A DNA stretch of 64,000 bases, from positions 62,001 to 126,000 of the forward strand of contig CAWCHZ010000002.1 of NCBI GenBank assembly GCA_963795555.1, written 5' to 3'. Below the pieces are notes generated by a model that ran no database searches, was not told where the DNA came from, and saw only the letters and a list, made by a program, of their open reading frames with translations. The translations under genes were made by a program, and so were the position numbers. Shown in pieces: positions 8,374-16,359 of the stretch; position 1 is the stretch's first letter, and every line of letters starts with the position of its first letter. The DNA is from CAWCHZ01 sp963795555. Lineage in GTDB: Bacteria > Actinomycetota > Thermoleophilia > Solirubrobacterales > Solirubrobacteraceae.

Positions 8374-9029
8374 TTGGTGAACCGGAGCGAGCTGGTCACC
8401 TTGCGCCAAGGGTCGACGTTGTCGGATCCGACCGGCGAGGACAGGACGAGGCTCACCTCCCGTCCCTGGTGGAAGAACTCGTAGCGCTCGAACGCGAGCA
8501 CCCCGAACTTGCCGGTCACCGGATCGGGCGTGGAGTATCCAAGGTACTTGATCGTGACCGCGGGACCCGCCGGTCGCGAGACGACGCTGACCGATTGCAG
8601 CTTGAACCCCCTGATGGTGGCGGCGAGCTTGGGGACCTCGGTGCGCTGGGCCGAGGCGACCGTGACCGGTCTCGGCGCGTGCGTGTCGACGAGCTGGACC
8701 GTGTTCAGCTTGTCGGTGAAGATCACACCGTCCGGTGTGCTCCTGCGCGACCACCCCTCGGGGGTGCTGAACGTCAGCCCGTGTCCGGGTACGGCGTAGG
8801 GAACGTAGGCGATCGTGTCCGGAATGTCTCCAGGCGGAAGCGTCTCGGGCGCGTTCGGGTTGACTCCGGCGCTGGGTGTCGTGGACGACCTCGTGGCCGG
8901 GACCCTCACAGAGGAAGTGGCGGCGGCCTGCGAGCTGGCGGCCGAGCTCGACGTAGAGCTGCTGGACGAACCGCACCCGGCGATCGTCGCCGCGAGCGCC
9001 ACAGCCAGCAGAGCAGGGACTGTTCGCAT
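8370..9029 (-). CDS. Secreted lipoprotein of the ABC export operon
   Basis: A 219-residue protein starting at ATG 9029, with a GGAGGT ribosome site seven bases ahead. The N-terminus MRTVPALLAVALAATIAGCG is a lipoprotein signal with a lipobox (IAGC) whose Cys would be lipidated. A Ser/Thr/Ala-rich linker follows (residues about 20-55). A globular domain ends EVSLVLSSPVGSDNVDPWRKVTSSLRF, resembling PsbP-like or DUF1795-type lipoproteins. It is the first gene of a four-gene operon with the two ATPases and the permease, and it overlaps the next start by ATGA. A role as an extracellular substrate-handling or sensing partner is inference from position. Confidence 0.8.
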   Translation of the reverse strand: MRTVPALLAVALAATIAGCGSSSSSTSSSAASSQAAATSSVRVPATRSSTTPSAGVNPNAPETLPPGDIPDTIAYVPYAVPGHGLTFSTPEGWSRRSTPDGVIFTDKLNTVQLVDTHAPRPVTVASAQRTEVPKLAATIRGFKLQSVSVVSRPAGPAVTIKYLGYSTPDPVTGKFGVLAFERYEFFHQGREVSLVLSSPVGSDNVDPWRKVTSSLRFTK

Positions 9030-9100
9030 CGGACCTCCGGCATGGCATGGACTCATCGGCGGCGACGCTAGCCAGGGTCGGGTCACCGGCGGGTGCGCGC

Positions 9101-9117
9101 AGGTCATCGTCAGGTCA
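9101..9117. promoter_or_regulatory. Direct repeat AGGTCA, 11-bp period, between divergent operons
   Basis: AGGTCA occurs at 9101-9106 and 9112-9117, one helical turn apart. A related GGGTCGGGTCA lies at 9076-9085. OmpR-family regulators bind such direct repeats. The site lies in the 117-bp gap between the lipoprotein operon and the response regulator gene, so it could control both. No sharp -10/-35 is visible. Confidence 0.45.
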
Positions 9118-9146
9118 AAACGCGTGTGCTCGATACCGTCCGGTTC

Positions 9147-9821
9147 ATGAGCGCCGACGCGATCCTGGTCATCGAGGATGATGACGCGATCGCGGCCGGA
9201 CTCGTTCGTGTGCTCGAGGGTCAGGGCTACAGCGCTCGCCGGCTGGGACGCGGAACGGGCGCTGTGAGCGCCGCCGATCCCTCCGTGGGCCTCGTCGTGC
9301 TCGACCTCGGCCTGCCTGACGTCGATGGGCTTGACGTGTGCCGACGCCTGCGGGCCGCACGACCCGATCTGGCGATCCTGATCCTCACCGCGCGCGACCT
9401 CGAGCTGGACATCGTGGCCGGCTTGGATGCGGGGGCCGACGACTACCTCGTCAAACCGTTCCGGCTGTCTGAGCTGCTCGCCCGGATCCGCTCGCATCTA
9501 CGCCGCCGCTCCACCATCCCGTCTGAGCCAGCCGAGCCGCTCGCCGTCGGTCCGCTGCGGATCGACCGCTCGGCGCGACGCGCGTGGCTCGACGACACGG
9601 AGCTGGCTCTGCGGCCGAAGGAATTCGATCTGCTAACGCTCTTGGCCTCCAACCCTGGAGTGGCGCTCACGCGCGAGCGGATCATGGCGGAGGTCTGGGA
9701 GACCACCTGGCTCGGTTCCACCAAGACCCTTGACACCCACGTCCTCGGGCTACGCAAGAAGCTGGGTCCGGCCGCGATCGCGACTCTTCGTGGCGTCGGC
9801 TACCGCTTTGAGCTCACATGA
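9147..9821 (+). CDS. OmpR-family response regulator
   Basis: A 224-residue protein from ATG 9147 (MSADAILVIEDDDA); the 18 extra residues from an upstream start lack receiver-domain character. The receiver domain has the acidic pocket EDDD at 10-13, phospho-acceptor Asp53 in LVVLDLGLPD, Thr81 and Lys103 in LVKPFR. The C-terminal winged helix reads LALRPKEFDLLTLLASNPG and ends TLRGVGYRFEL, typical of OmpR/PhoB DNA binding. It overlaps the histidine kinase gene by four bases. Divergence from the ABC operon makes that operon its likely target. Confidence 0.95.
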   Translation: MSADAILVIEDDDAIAAGLVRVLEGQGYSARRLGRGTGAVSAADPSVGLVVLDLGLPDVDGLDVCRRLRAARPDLAILILTARDLELDIVAGLDAGADDYLVKPFRLSELLARIRSHLRRRSTIPSEPAEPLAVGPLRIDRSARRAWLDDTELALRPKEFDLLTLLASNPGVALTRERIMAEVWETTWLGSTKTLDTHVLGLRKKLGPAAIATLRGVGYRFELT

Positions 9822-11089
9822 AACCTCGGCTCGTGCTCGCGATCGCAGGGGTCGCCACGGCCGCCGTGGCGATGTTCGCGCTCCCGCTGGCCGTCGTGCT
9901 CGAGCGCAGCTACCGCGACAAAGCGCTGCTCACGCTCCAACGCGACACGGTCGCGGCGACCCGGGGGATCGACGTCAGCGGCGTGCCTGACCGGATCGAA
10001 GTTCCGCGCTTCAACGGCGAGATCGGGATCTACGGCAGACGCGGCTCACTGATCGCAGGCATCGGGCCGCGCGCCGCCGACCGCCCGACGCAGCGCGCGA
10101 TCCGAGGCCGCGAAGCGACGGGGGCCACACTAAACGGGCAGCTGGTGGTCGCCGTGCCGCTCCTCAACGGAGAGACGATCACGGGGGCCGTGCGCGCCGA
10201 GCGCAGCCAGGCCAGCGTCGCCGCCCGCGCGCACAGCGCGTGGCTCGCTCTGGCCGCGCTCGCAGCAGGGGTGCTGGCACTTGCGATCGTCGCGGCGCTG
10301 TGGCTGGGCCGGCGAATGGCAAGACCGCTCGAGACGCTCGCCGCCGCCGCGCGGCGGGTCGGCGAGGGCGACTTCGCGGCCCGGGCGCCGTCCACGCGCA
10401 TCCCGGAGATCGACGACGTCGCGACGGCACTGAACAGCAGCTCACGGCGCGTCGGCGAGCTCGTCGAGCGCGAGCGTGCGTTCACGGCCGACGCGTCGCA
10501 CCAGCTCCGCACCCCGCTCGCCGCGCTGCGTATCGAGCTCGAGAGCCAGACGCTCGGATCCAGCGAGCAGCCGGCCGCGCTCGCCGCGGCACTCGTCCAG
10601 GTCGACCGGCTGCAGAGCACGATCGAAACGCTGCTGACCCCCGCGCGCCACGCGCCAGCCGGCAACCAGACGGTCGATCTCAATGACGCGATCCGCGACC
10701 TCGAGGCGCGCTGGCATGGACGCCTGGCATCGGACGGACGACCGCTCCGCACCGCCGTCGAGACAGCTCCGGCGCTTGCAGCCATGTCTCCAGCGGTCCT
10801 CGCCGAGATCATCGACGTCCTGATCGACAATGCGCGCTCTCACGGAGCGGGCGCGATCAGCGTCACGGTTCGCGATACCGCCGACGGGGTCGCGGTCGAA
10901 GTTCACGATCAAGGCCCGGGCTTCGGGCCCAACGCTGATCAAGCCTTCCGGCGCGGTACCGGACGCGGGCACGGAATCGGACTGGCGCTCGCGCGATCGC
11001 TCGCCCACTCCCAGGGCGCCCGCCTGCAGATCAGCGACCCCGGCCCCGGTCCGACCGTGTCCCTGCTCATCGCGCCGGCCTGGGGGTGA
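9818..11089 (+). CDS. Sensor histidine kinase (HAMP, HisKA, HATPase)
   Basis: A 423-residue membrane kinase. Two membrane segments flank a short external region: about residues 5-28 and 143-166. A HAMP domain follows (RRMARPLETLAAAARRVGEGDF). The phospho-acceptor is His228 in FTADASHQLRTPLAALR. The ATP-binding part shows the N box VLIDNARSHG, G1 DQGPGFG and a G2 GRGHGIGLALA. The external loop of about 110 residues is small, as in kinases that sense through partner transporters, though it is larger than a true intramembrane sensor. Translation is coupled to the response regulator by an ATGA overlap. Confidence 0.94.
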   Translation: MKPRLVLAIAGVATAAVAMFALPLAVVLERSYRDKALLTLQRDTVAATRGIDVSGVPDRIEVPRFNGEIGIYGRRGSLIAGIGPRAADRPTQRAIRGREATGATLNGQLVVAVPLLNGETITGAVRAERSQASVAARAHSAWLALAALAAGVLALAIVAALWLGRRMARPLETLAAAARRVGEGDFAARAPSTRIPEIDDVATALNSSSRRVGELVERERAFTADASHQLRTPLAALRIELESQTLGSSEQPAALAAALVQVDRLQSTIETLLTPARHAPAGNQTVDLNDAIRDLEARWHGRLASDGRPLRTAVETAPALAAMSPAVLAEIIDVLIDNARSHGAGAISVTVRDTADGVAVEVHDQGPGFGPNADQAFRRGTGRGHGIGLALARSLAHSQGARLQISDPGPGPTVSLLIAPAWG

Positions 11090-11335
11090 TCGCGGACCAC
11101 GCCTCGCTGGACCGGCCTGCGACGACTCGGCGACGATCGCGCCGGCAAGCTGATCAGCCTGGTTGGGCCCGGCGCTAGTCAGCGCTCGAGCGCGCCATAG
11201 GTGACGGGACGCGTTCCGCCTCCTACCGGCTGATGCGTGAGGCGACACGGCCGGGTCTAGGGCGCGCAGCGATAGACGAGAACACCTCGCCTACCGCTCG
11301 TCGCTCTCCCGAACCCGGCTAACGTGCGCTCTGCG

Positions 11336-11614
11336 ATGACGGAGATCGCGATCAAGGCGCTGGGCCCACGAGAGTTCCAGGTGGAGGTGAGCGAGGGTGG
11401 GCGTCGGACCACGCACCGCGTCGCGGTGCCGGAGCGCCTCGGCGCTGGCGTCGCGCTGCCCGCCGACGACCTCGAGCTCGTCGTGCGCGAGTCGTTTCGG
11501 TTCCTGCTCGAGCGCGAGCCCGCGTCCTCGATCCTGTCGCGCTTCTCGCTGAGCGACATCACCCGCTACTTCCCCGAGTACCCGAGCGAGCTCGCCCATC
11601 GGCTGCTGCGATAA
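11336..11614 (+). CDS. Conserved hypothetical protein, 92 aa
   Basis: A small soluble protein starting MTEIAIKALGPREFQVEV at ATG 11336; an ATG four codons earlier is also possible. The sequence ends with a helical stretch, SILSRFSLSDITRYFPEYPSELAHRLL. I recognise no domain with certainty. The beta-rich N-terminal half followed by a helical C-terminus reads like a compact single domain and is not low-complexity. It stands alone, downstream of the histidine kinase by 246 bp, which contains nothing I can identify. Confidence 0.65.
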   Translation: MTEIAIKALGPREFQVEVSEGGRRTTHRVAVPERLGAGVALPADDLELVVRESFRFLLEREPASSILSRFSLSDITRYFPEYPSELAHRLLR

Positions 11615-11692
11615 GTGCGTGGGTTGATCTCGAGCGCATAGGCGGGGTCCCGGAGACTGATTCTCGACGTCGTCGAGATCGAGCCGCAGCGC

Positions 11693-11968
11693 GTGCACGA
11701 TCTGCATCGGCACCCGCATGCGGAGCAGGCGACACATGTCCTGCGCGGCAGCGGTGTCCACCTGAGCGCGGAGGGCCGCACTCCGATGGTCGAGGGCGAC
11801 GTCGTCTTCATCCCAGCTGGGGAGTGGCACGGCTTCGCCAACGACACGGAGGAGACGGTGACGATCCTTGGGCTGTGGGGCGGGGTCGGCAGCGCCCAGG
11901 AGGCCGGCTACGAAGACCATCCCGGCGGTGCGTTGCGCCCGTCGAACTGCCAGCGCGAAGCTCCATAG
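11693..11968 (+). CDS. Cupin-domain protein (probably 5'-truncated)
   Basis: A 91-residue frame from GTG 11693. The second cupin motif is perfect: G-DVVFI-P-x-G-EW-H-GFA-N. The first motif is HRHPHAEQ followed by VLRGSG, with two metal-type histidines. The homologous region begins before this GTG (RLILDVVEIEPQR, in frame from a TAG at 11639), but no ATG/GTG/TTG start exists there. The domain therefore lacks its usual first strands, and the gene may be a truncated remnant. Its 3' end runs 61 bp into the convergent PNPOx-like gene, and the last residues look unnatural. A metal-binding beta-barrel of unknown substrate. Confidence 0.6.
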   Translation: MHDLHRHPHAEQATHVLRGSGVHLSAEGRTPMVEGDVVFIPAGEWHGFANDTEETVTILGLWGGVGSAQEAGYEDHPGGALRPSNCQREAP

Positions 11969-12438
11969 GGCTCCGCGGTCGCGACGCCGAACGCGGTGTG
12001 CGGCTCCACGCGGTACAGATGCCACGGCGGTGGTCCTGCGCTGGGCGCGCTGTAGGGAGCCGTGAAGGCATCGCCGTCGACCTGCGCCGGCCAGCCCAGT
12101 TGGCGGTAGACGGCGGCGAGCCGTTCGAGCGTGTCGGTGTCCGCGACGCGCGCTACCCGGCCTTCGAGCACGACGTCGATGTCGGGTAGCCGACAGGAAA
12201 TCGTGCAGGCGGGATTGGCGGCGAGGTTGCGCGCCTTGCGCGTCCGCGGGCCAGTCACGAACCACAGCGTCTCGTCCACCCAGACGGCGCCGAGCCCGGC
12301 CGCGTGCGGTGTCCCGTCCGGGCGTACGGTGCCGAGGAAGAACGTGGCGCCGGGACCCCGGTTTGCCGCAAGCGCGTCGCGAGCACGGCTCCAGGGGATC
12401 GGCGCGGATCCATAGATGTCGAGGTTCTTGGTTTTCAT
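11908..12438 (-). CDS. Pyridoxamine 5'-phosphate oxidase-like (flavin-binding split barrel) protein
   Basis: A 176-residue protein. The split-barrel core reads GATFFLGTVRPDGTPHAAGLGAVWVDETLWFVTGPRTRKARNLAANPACTISC, the pattern of PNPOx-like proteins: a T-x-x-x-D-G-x-P-H strand, then W/FxTGxxxRKxRNLxxNP. The C-terminal half continues VVLEGRVARVADTDTLERL. Members bind FMN or F420; actinobacterial F420-dependent reductases often have this shape. The cofactor cannot be decided from sequence alone. The gene is convergent with the cupin fragment. Confidence 0.85.
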   Translation of the reverse strand: MKTKNLDIYGSAPIPWSRARDALAANRGPGATFFLGTVRPDGTPHAAGLGAVWVDETLWFVTGPRTRKARNLAANPACTISCRLPDIDVVLEGRVARVADTDTLERLAAVYRQLGWPAQVDGDAFTAPYSAPSAGPPPWHLYRVEPHTAFGVATAEPYGASRWQFDGRNAPPGWSS

Positions 12439-12590
12439 GTGAGCTCAGACCAAATGCCAGCAGAAAACTAATCGGTCGGCTTGCGGGCGCCACTAACCTT
12501 GCTGGCGGCTCCTCCGGCTCGCTGGCCGAGCTGCGCGAGGCCGGCATTGCCCCCGCCGAGCAGCCGGCGCTGGGGCGCTTCGATGCGTAG

Positions 12591-13445
12591 CTAGGCGGCC
12601 GCCCCCGCGACGGCGCCCTCGATCGGCAGCGTCGGGTCGTTGCCCCACTCGGCCCACGAGCCGTCATAGACCCGCACCCGCGGGTAGCCGGCGATGCGGA
12701 GTGCCAACGCCGCGTGGGCGGCACGAACCCCGCCCTGGCAGTAGGTCACGAGCTCGTTCTCGGGGATCAGGCCGACCGCCTCGGCTCGAGCCCGGATCTC
12801 GGCCGGGTCACGCATGATCCCGTCTGGACTCAGGCTCTGCTCCCAGGGCCACAGGATCGCTCCCGGGATGTGGCCGCCCCGCGCGGCGCGCAACTGCTCG
12901 CCCGAGAACTCCGCCGCGCCGCGCACGTCGACCAGCCGCAGCTCGCGGTCCTCGAGCCGCTGGAGAATCTCCGCCGCGCCGATCCCACGCATCCAGCCCG
13001 ACCGTCGGGGCTCGAAGTGCGCGGGCCAGGGGTGAACGATGCCGCGCTCGAGCGGCCGGCCCTCCGCCTCCCATTTCTCGAACCCGCCGTCGAGCAGCGC
13101 AACGCGATCGTGGCCGTAGTGGGAGAGGACGTGCCAGAGCCGCGACGCATACAGATTCCCGCCGTCCGAGTACGCGACCACCGTCTTGCCGTGTGTGATC
13201 CCCAGGCGCCCGAGCCTGTTGGCAGCTTCCTCCGCGTCGGGCAGGAAAGTCGTCACCGACGTATCGGCCGCCGACAGGTCCTCGAGCCAGTAGACATGGA
13301 TCGCGCCGGGGACATGACCGCTCTCATATCGGTCCCGCGACATGTCGGCATCGCCGGCGAACCGACAGTCGCACACCAGCAGGTCATCGTCGCGCAAGTG
13401 CGCGGCCAGCTCTCCGCTGCTCACCAGCGGCATGCTGATAGTCAT
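12591..13445 (-). CDS. Thiosulfate/3-mercaptopyruvate sulfurtransferase (two rhodanese domains)
   Basis: A 284-residue tandem rhodanese protein. The N-terminal inactive domain contains YESGHVPGAIHVYWLEDLS and the DGGFEKWEAEGRPL ending. The C-terminal domain carries the active loop CQGGVRA near residue 235, with the catalytic Cys, and ends VYDGSWAEWGNDPTLPIE. The CxGGVRA loop is closer to thiosulfate sulfurtransferases (CRKGV/CGGGVRA) than to the CGSGVTA of mercaptopyruvate enzymes. Sulfur-transfer role, probably cytoplasmic. It lies 53 bp downstream of a DUF1059 gene on the same strand and could be cotranscribed with it. Confidence 0.92.
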   Translation of the reverse strand: MTISMPLVSSGELAAHLRDDDLLVCDCRFAGDADMSRDRYESGHVPGAIHVYWLEDLSAADTSVTTFLPDAEEAANRLGRLGITHGKTVVAYSDGGNLYASRLWHVLSHYGHDRVALLDGGFEKWEAEGRPLERGIVHPWPAHFEPRRSGWMRGIGAAEILQRLEDRELRLVDVRGAAEFSGEQLRAARGGHIPGAILWPWEQSLSPDGIMRDPAEIRARAEAVGLIPENELVTYCQGGVRAAHAALALRIAGYPRVRVYDGSWAEWGNDPTLPIEGAVAGAAA

Positions 13446-13498
13446 TGTGGCCTCCGGTTTCGCTCGCTGCCAGGCAGCGCGAGCCGGGAAATTCGGCG

Positions 13499-13660
13499 CT
13501 ACTCGATTACCTCAACCCAGCTTGCGATCTCATCCGAGGTGACCGTCGCGGCGAGCTCGGGATGATCGCTGCGGAGATGGCCCTCGATCCGAGCGACCAC
13601 CTCGTCGTCTGTCTCGCCCCGTGCGACGAAGCCACATTCGCATTTGATCTGCCTGGACAT
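13499..13660 (-). CDS. DUF1059 small protein, 53 aa
   Basis: A 53-residue protein from ATG 13660: MSRQIKCECGFVARGETDD, then EVVARIEGHLRSDHPELA and TVTSDEIASWVEVIE to the stop at 13499. The CxCGF start and the H-x-x-x-x-H pair are the hallmarks of the DUF1059 family, a likely zinc-ribbon-like small domain of unknown role. It is divergent from the SARP regulator and lies just upstream of the sulfurtransferase. The frame has good codon-position GC bias despite its size. Confidence 0.85.
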   Translation of the reverse strand: MSRQIKCECGFVARGETDDEVVARIEGHLRSDHPELAATVTSDEIASWVEVIE

Positions 13661-13710
13661 CTTGTTCTCGCGGCGATTGTCGAAGCCGGCCCTTTCTCAT
13701 ATCTTGCCAG

Positions 13711-13729
13711 CAACCTTGGAGAAAGGTTG
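13711..13729. promoter_or_regulatory. Inverted repeat upstream of the SARP gene
   Basis: CAACCTT-GGAGA-AAGGTTG, seven-base perfect arms, ends eight bases before the GTG start at 13738. It could be an operator or an mRNA hairpin affecting the start of the regulator. It lies in the 77-bp gap between divergent genes. Confidence 0.45.
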
Positions 13730-13737
13730 GAAAGTTC

Positions 13738-14535
13738 GTGCCGACCGGCTATCGCCCAAGGATTCAGCTCTGCGGCCGCTTCGTCCTCGAGCTCGACGGC
13801 CGGCGGGTCGACGCCCAACTGCCCAGCCGCCAAGGACGGTTGCTGTTCGCCTACCTCGCGCTCAACCGCGATCGAGCGGCGACCCGCGACGAGCTCATCG
13901 ACGCGCTCTGGCCCTATGCCACGCCGGCAGCCGCCCCGTCGGCGCTCACGGTCCTGGTCTCCAAGGTACGCGCCACGCTCGGGGCGCAGATGCTCGGCGG
14001 CCGCAGCGAGCTTCGGCTGAACCTTCCGCCGGACGCGCGCATCGATGTCGAGGACGCGCTCGCGGCGGTCCACGAGGCACAGTCCGCGATCGCACTGTGC
14101 GACTACAGGCGCGCGTGGGGTCCAGCTCTGCGCGCCCAGTTCATCGCCCGCAGGCGGCTGCTGCCCGAGCACGACACACCCTGGCTCGAGCAATGGCGCC
14201 AGCGACTCGACGACGTGCACGACCGCGCGCTCGAGGCCTACGCGGCCAGCTGCCTCGGCATCGGCGGCACCGAGTTGCCCGGTGCCGAACGAGCCGCCCG
14301 GAGCCTGCTCGAACGCTCACCGATGCGTGAGACCGGCTACGCCCTGCTGATGGACGCCCTCGCCGCCCATGGCAACCTCGCCGAAGCGATGCGCATCTAC
14401 GACCGCGCACGCACCACGCTCGACCAGGAGCTCGGGATCACCCCCGGCCGCGCGATCCAGGAAGCGCACGCCCGCCTCCTCGGCCTGCCCGCCACGCCCA
14501 ACCCAGACATGCCGTCGCAGCCAACGAGAACCTGA
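13738..14535 (+). CDS. SARP/BTAD-family transcriptional regulator
   Basis: A 265-residue protein beginning at GTG 13738 (MPTGYRPRIQLCGRF). The N-terminal winged helix reads LELDGRRVDAQLPSRQGRLLFAYLALNRDRAATRDELIDALWP and continues SALTVLVSKVRATLG, the OmpR-like DNA-binding fold of SARP regulators. The C-terminal half is a bacterial transcriptional activator domain, with RAARSLLERSPMRETGYALLMDALAAHGNLAEAMRIYDRARTTLDQELGITPG being diagnostic. It is the short SARP form without ATPase. Such proteins often activate secondary-metabolite genes, but the nearest such genes begin 10 kb away, so local targets are as likely. Confidence 0.93.
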   Translation: MPTGYRPRIQLCGRFVLELDGRRVDAQLPSRQGRLLFAYLALNRDRAATRDELIDALWPYATPAAAPSALTVLVSKVRATLGAQMLGGRSELRLNLPPDARIDVEDALAAVHEAQSAIALCDYRRAWGPALRAQFIARRRLLPEHDTPWLEQWRQRLDDVHDRALEAYAASCLGIGGTELPGAERAARSLLERSPMRETGYALLMDALAAHGNLAEAMRIYDRARTTLDQELGITPGRAIQEAHARLLGLPATPNPDMPSQPTRT

Positions 14536-14617
14536 CCCCACGGGCAATCCAGACGGGCGCGACGGGTGCAAGCTCGGCCGGTCGGGTAATAGGCGAAGGC
14601 TCGCCCGCATCCAACCC

Positions 14618-14624
14618 AAGGAGG
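14618..14624 (+). promoter_or_regulatory. Strong ribosome binding site AAGGAGG
   Basis: A perfect AAGGAGG five bases before ATG 14630. It decides the start of the Rieske gene, whose frame is open upstream to 14369. Confidence 0.8.
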
Positions 14625-14629
14625 CCTCG

Positions 14630-15523
14630 ATGGCAACGTCCTCGCCGGACGCAGGCACGGCGCCGCTGGCGCGCGAGGCGGTCACCGCCTGGATCGAGGG
14701 ATCGACGCCGCTCGACGCGATCGCCGAGCCGCTGCAGCGGGCGATCCGCGCCGCCGTGCCGCAGCAGACCAAGGCGAAGGACCTCCTCAGCGGCACCTGG
14801 CTGGGGCATCCGCTGCACCCTCCGCTGACCGATGTGGTCATCGGCGCGTGGAGCGGCGCCCTGCTGCTCGATCTGCTCGGCGGCGAACGCGCCGGCCAGG
14901 CATCCGAGCGCCTGCTCGCGGTCGGCATCCTGGCCGCCGTCCCGACCGCGGCCGCCGGAGCCTCCGACTGGGCCGAGCTGCTCGGTGCCAGCCGTCGCGT
15001 CGGCATCGTCCATGCGGCCGGCAACAGCACGGCGCTGGTCCTGCACGGCCTTTCCCTCGCCCAGCGCAGGCGCGGTCGCCGCGGCCGCGGCATCGCGCTC
15101 TCGGCGATCGGCTATGGCATCGCCGCCTTCTCGGCCTGGCTCGGTGGGCACCTCTCGTTCCGCAGGGGAGTCGGCGTCGACCAAACCGCCTTCGAGGACA
15201 CGCCGAGCGAGTGGACCGCCGTTCTGGACCAAGCAGAGCTCGCGGAGGGCGAGCTGGTCGGTGCGCGCGCGAACGGCACCGGCATCGTGCTCGTGCGACG
15301 CGGTGATCGAATCCATGCGCTGGCTGCTCGCTGCTCGCACCGCGGCTGCTCGCTGAGCGAGGGTCAGCTGAACGCCGACGCGACGATCACCTGCCCCTGC
15401 CATGGCAGCACCTTCCGGCTCGACGGATCGATCGTCACGGGACCCGCCACAGCGCCCCAACCACGACTGCAGGTGCGCACGAGCGCCGGGAGGATCGAGG
15501 TCAGGCGGGAGAGCGGGTCCTGA
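14630..15523 (+). CDS. DUF2231 membrane domain fused to a Rieske [2Fe-2S] domain
   Basis: A 297-residue fusion. The N-terminal half is DUF2231-like: GTWLGHPLHPPLTDVVIGAWSGALLLDLLGG and three or four more membrane helices (about residues 66-90, 100-118, 130-145, 160-180), ending AFSAWLGGHLSF. The C-terminal half is a Rieske domain with cluster ligands C-x-H in ARCSHRGCSL and C-x-x-H in CPCHGSTF. The order membrane anchor then Rieske suggests a membrane-bound electron carrier. The start is set by an AAGGAGG site. Partners are not evident nearby. Confidence 0.9.
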   Translation: MATSSPDAGTAPLAREAVTAWIEGSTPLDAIAEPLQRAIRAAVPQQTKAKDLLSGTWLGHPLHPPLTDVVIGAWSGALLLDLLGGERAGQASERLLAVGILAAVPTAAAGASDWAELLGASRRVGIVHAAGNSTALVLHGLSLAQRRRGRRGRGIALSAIGYGIAAFSAWLGGHLSFRRGVGVDQTAFEDTPSEWTAVLDQAELAEGELVGARANGTGIVLVRRGDRIHALAARCSHRGCSLSEGQLNADATITCPCHGSTFRLDGSIVTGPATAPQPRLQVRTSAGRIEVRRESGS

Positions 15524-15573
15524 CGCGCTGCTGGAGATCGCTGACGCCGACGAACCCGCAGTAGACTCGATCG

Positions 15574-15918
15574 ATGCGGACTGAGCGATCCAGAGGCCGT
15601 CGCGGGTGGCCATCCAGGCGCCAGCGCCGTCGCGTTCTGGGAGCCACCGCCGTGGGCCTTTCACTGGGCACGGTGTTGGCGCGGCTGCGTGGCTACCGAG
15701 TCGGTGGAAACCTCGTGGTGCGCTGCCAGCAGGGCCACGTGTTCACCACGATCTGGATTCCGGGCGTGTCGCTGAAGGCGATCCGGTTGGGCTGGTGGCG
15801 CTTTCAGCGTTGCCCGGTCGGCAACCACTGGTCGCTCGTGCGCCCGGTCCGCGAGGCCGACCTCAGCGAGGACGAGCGGCGCATGGCGCACGAGGCGAGG
15901 GACCTCCGGATTCCCTAG
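15574..15918 (+). CDS. Conserved actinobacterial hypothetical protein, 114 aa
   Basis: A 114-residue basic protein. After an Arg-rich start and a short hydrophobic stretch comes a compact region: LRGYRVGGNLVVRCQQGHVFTTIWIPGVSLKAIRLGWWRFQRCPVGNHWSLV. The two Cys-containing turns (RCQQGH and RCPVGNHW) look like a zinc-ribbon-type C-x-x-G-H / C-P-x-x-x-H arrangement. I know similar proteins from actinobacterial genomes but not a function. It follows the Rieske gene by 50 bp and may be cotranscribed. Confidence 0.7.
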   Translation: MRTERSRGRRGWPSRRQRRRVLGATAVGLSLGTVLARLRGYRVGGNLVVRCQQGHVFTTIWIPGVSLKAIRLGWWRFQRCPVGNHWSLVRPVREADLSEDERRMAHEARDLRIP

Positions 15919-15991
15919 CCCGGCGACGGAGCGGGGCCCGGTGCGCGCTACCCCGCGGAGGGCTCGCCACCGCGGCTGGGGAAGCTGGAGG

Positions 15992-16017
15992 CCGGCGCTC
16001 TCGCCTGAGAGGGCCGG
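15992..16017. terminator. Hairpin between convergent genes, likely bidirectional terminator
   Basis: CCGGCGCTCTC-GCCT-GAGAGGGCCGG forms an 11-bp stem with one G-G mismatch and a four-base loop. It sits between the stop of the + gene at 15918 and the stop of the RHH gene at 16019. No T run follows, as is usual for actinobacterial terminators. Confidence 0.55.
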
Positions 16018-16018
16018 G

Positions 16019-16225
16019 CTACCTCGCCAGCAGCTCCAGCGCGCGCCGGTTGCGCTCCATCGCGCGACGCAGCCGCTTCTGAAACTCGGCGTCGCTGCGA
16101 CGCTGGTTGATGCGATCCTCGATCGCCTGGCGGATCGCCTCTGACACCGACATCTCGTCGGCCTGAGCGATGACCTCCAGCGCGGCGGCCTGCTCGTCAG
16201 GCAGGCGCAAGCTCAGGGTCTTCAT
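16019..16225 (-). CDS. Ribbon-helix-helix (CopG-type) protein, candidate antitoxin
   Basis: A 68-residue protein. The N-terminal strand MKTLSLRLPDEQAAALEVIAQADEMSVSEAIRQAIEDRI is a clear ribbon-helix-helix DNA-binding domain. The tail is a charged helix, DAEFQKRLRRAMERNRRAL, which could wrap a toxin. Divergent to it, 130 bp away, is a Doc/Fic-type gene. RHH antitoxins paired with Doc-type toxins exist, though normally in one operon. It could also regulate itself through the boxes in the shared intergenic region. Confidence 0.85.
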   Translation of the reverse strand: MKTLSLRLPDEQAAALEVIAQADEMSVSEAIRQAIEDRINQRRSDAEFQKRLRRAMERNRRALELLAR

Positions 16226-16312
16226 GAGGCGTGCTCCTTCCGAACTTTCGATTGCCGGGAAGCAAGTCTATCGACATGCGAGGCCATAACGGCATCACGC
16301 CACCGATATTAT

Positions 16313-16359
16313 CCATACCGCAATAAACAGAATGACGGTATATTGGCTACACGGTATGG
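16313..16359. promoter_or_regulatory. CGGTAT/ATACCG boxes in the RHH-Doc intergenic region
   Basis: CCATACCG (16313-16320) is the exact reverse complement of CGGTATGG (16352-16359). A third copy, CGGTAT, is at 16336-16341, 16 bp before the last. The stretch is notably AT-richer than its surroundings and includes TATTAT at 16307-16312 as a possible -10. Repeated boxes around the toxin start are what an RHH autorepressor would bind. Confidence 0.5.

Noticed and set aside
12439..12590. Possible coding fragment ending SLAELREAGIAPAEQPALGRFDA
   Set aside because: The stretch reads like a protein C-terminus, but there is no start, no recognised domain, and most of the open frame is antisense to the PNPOx-like gene.
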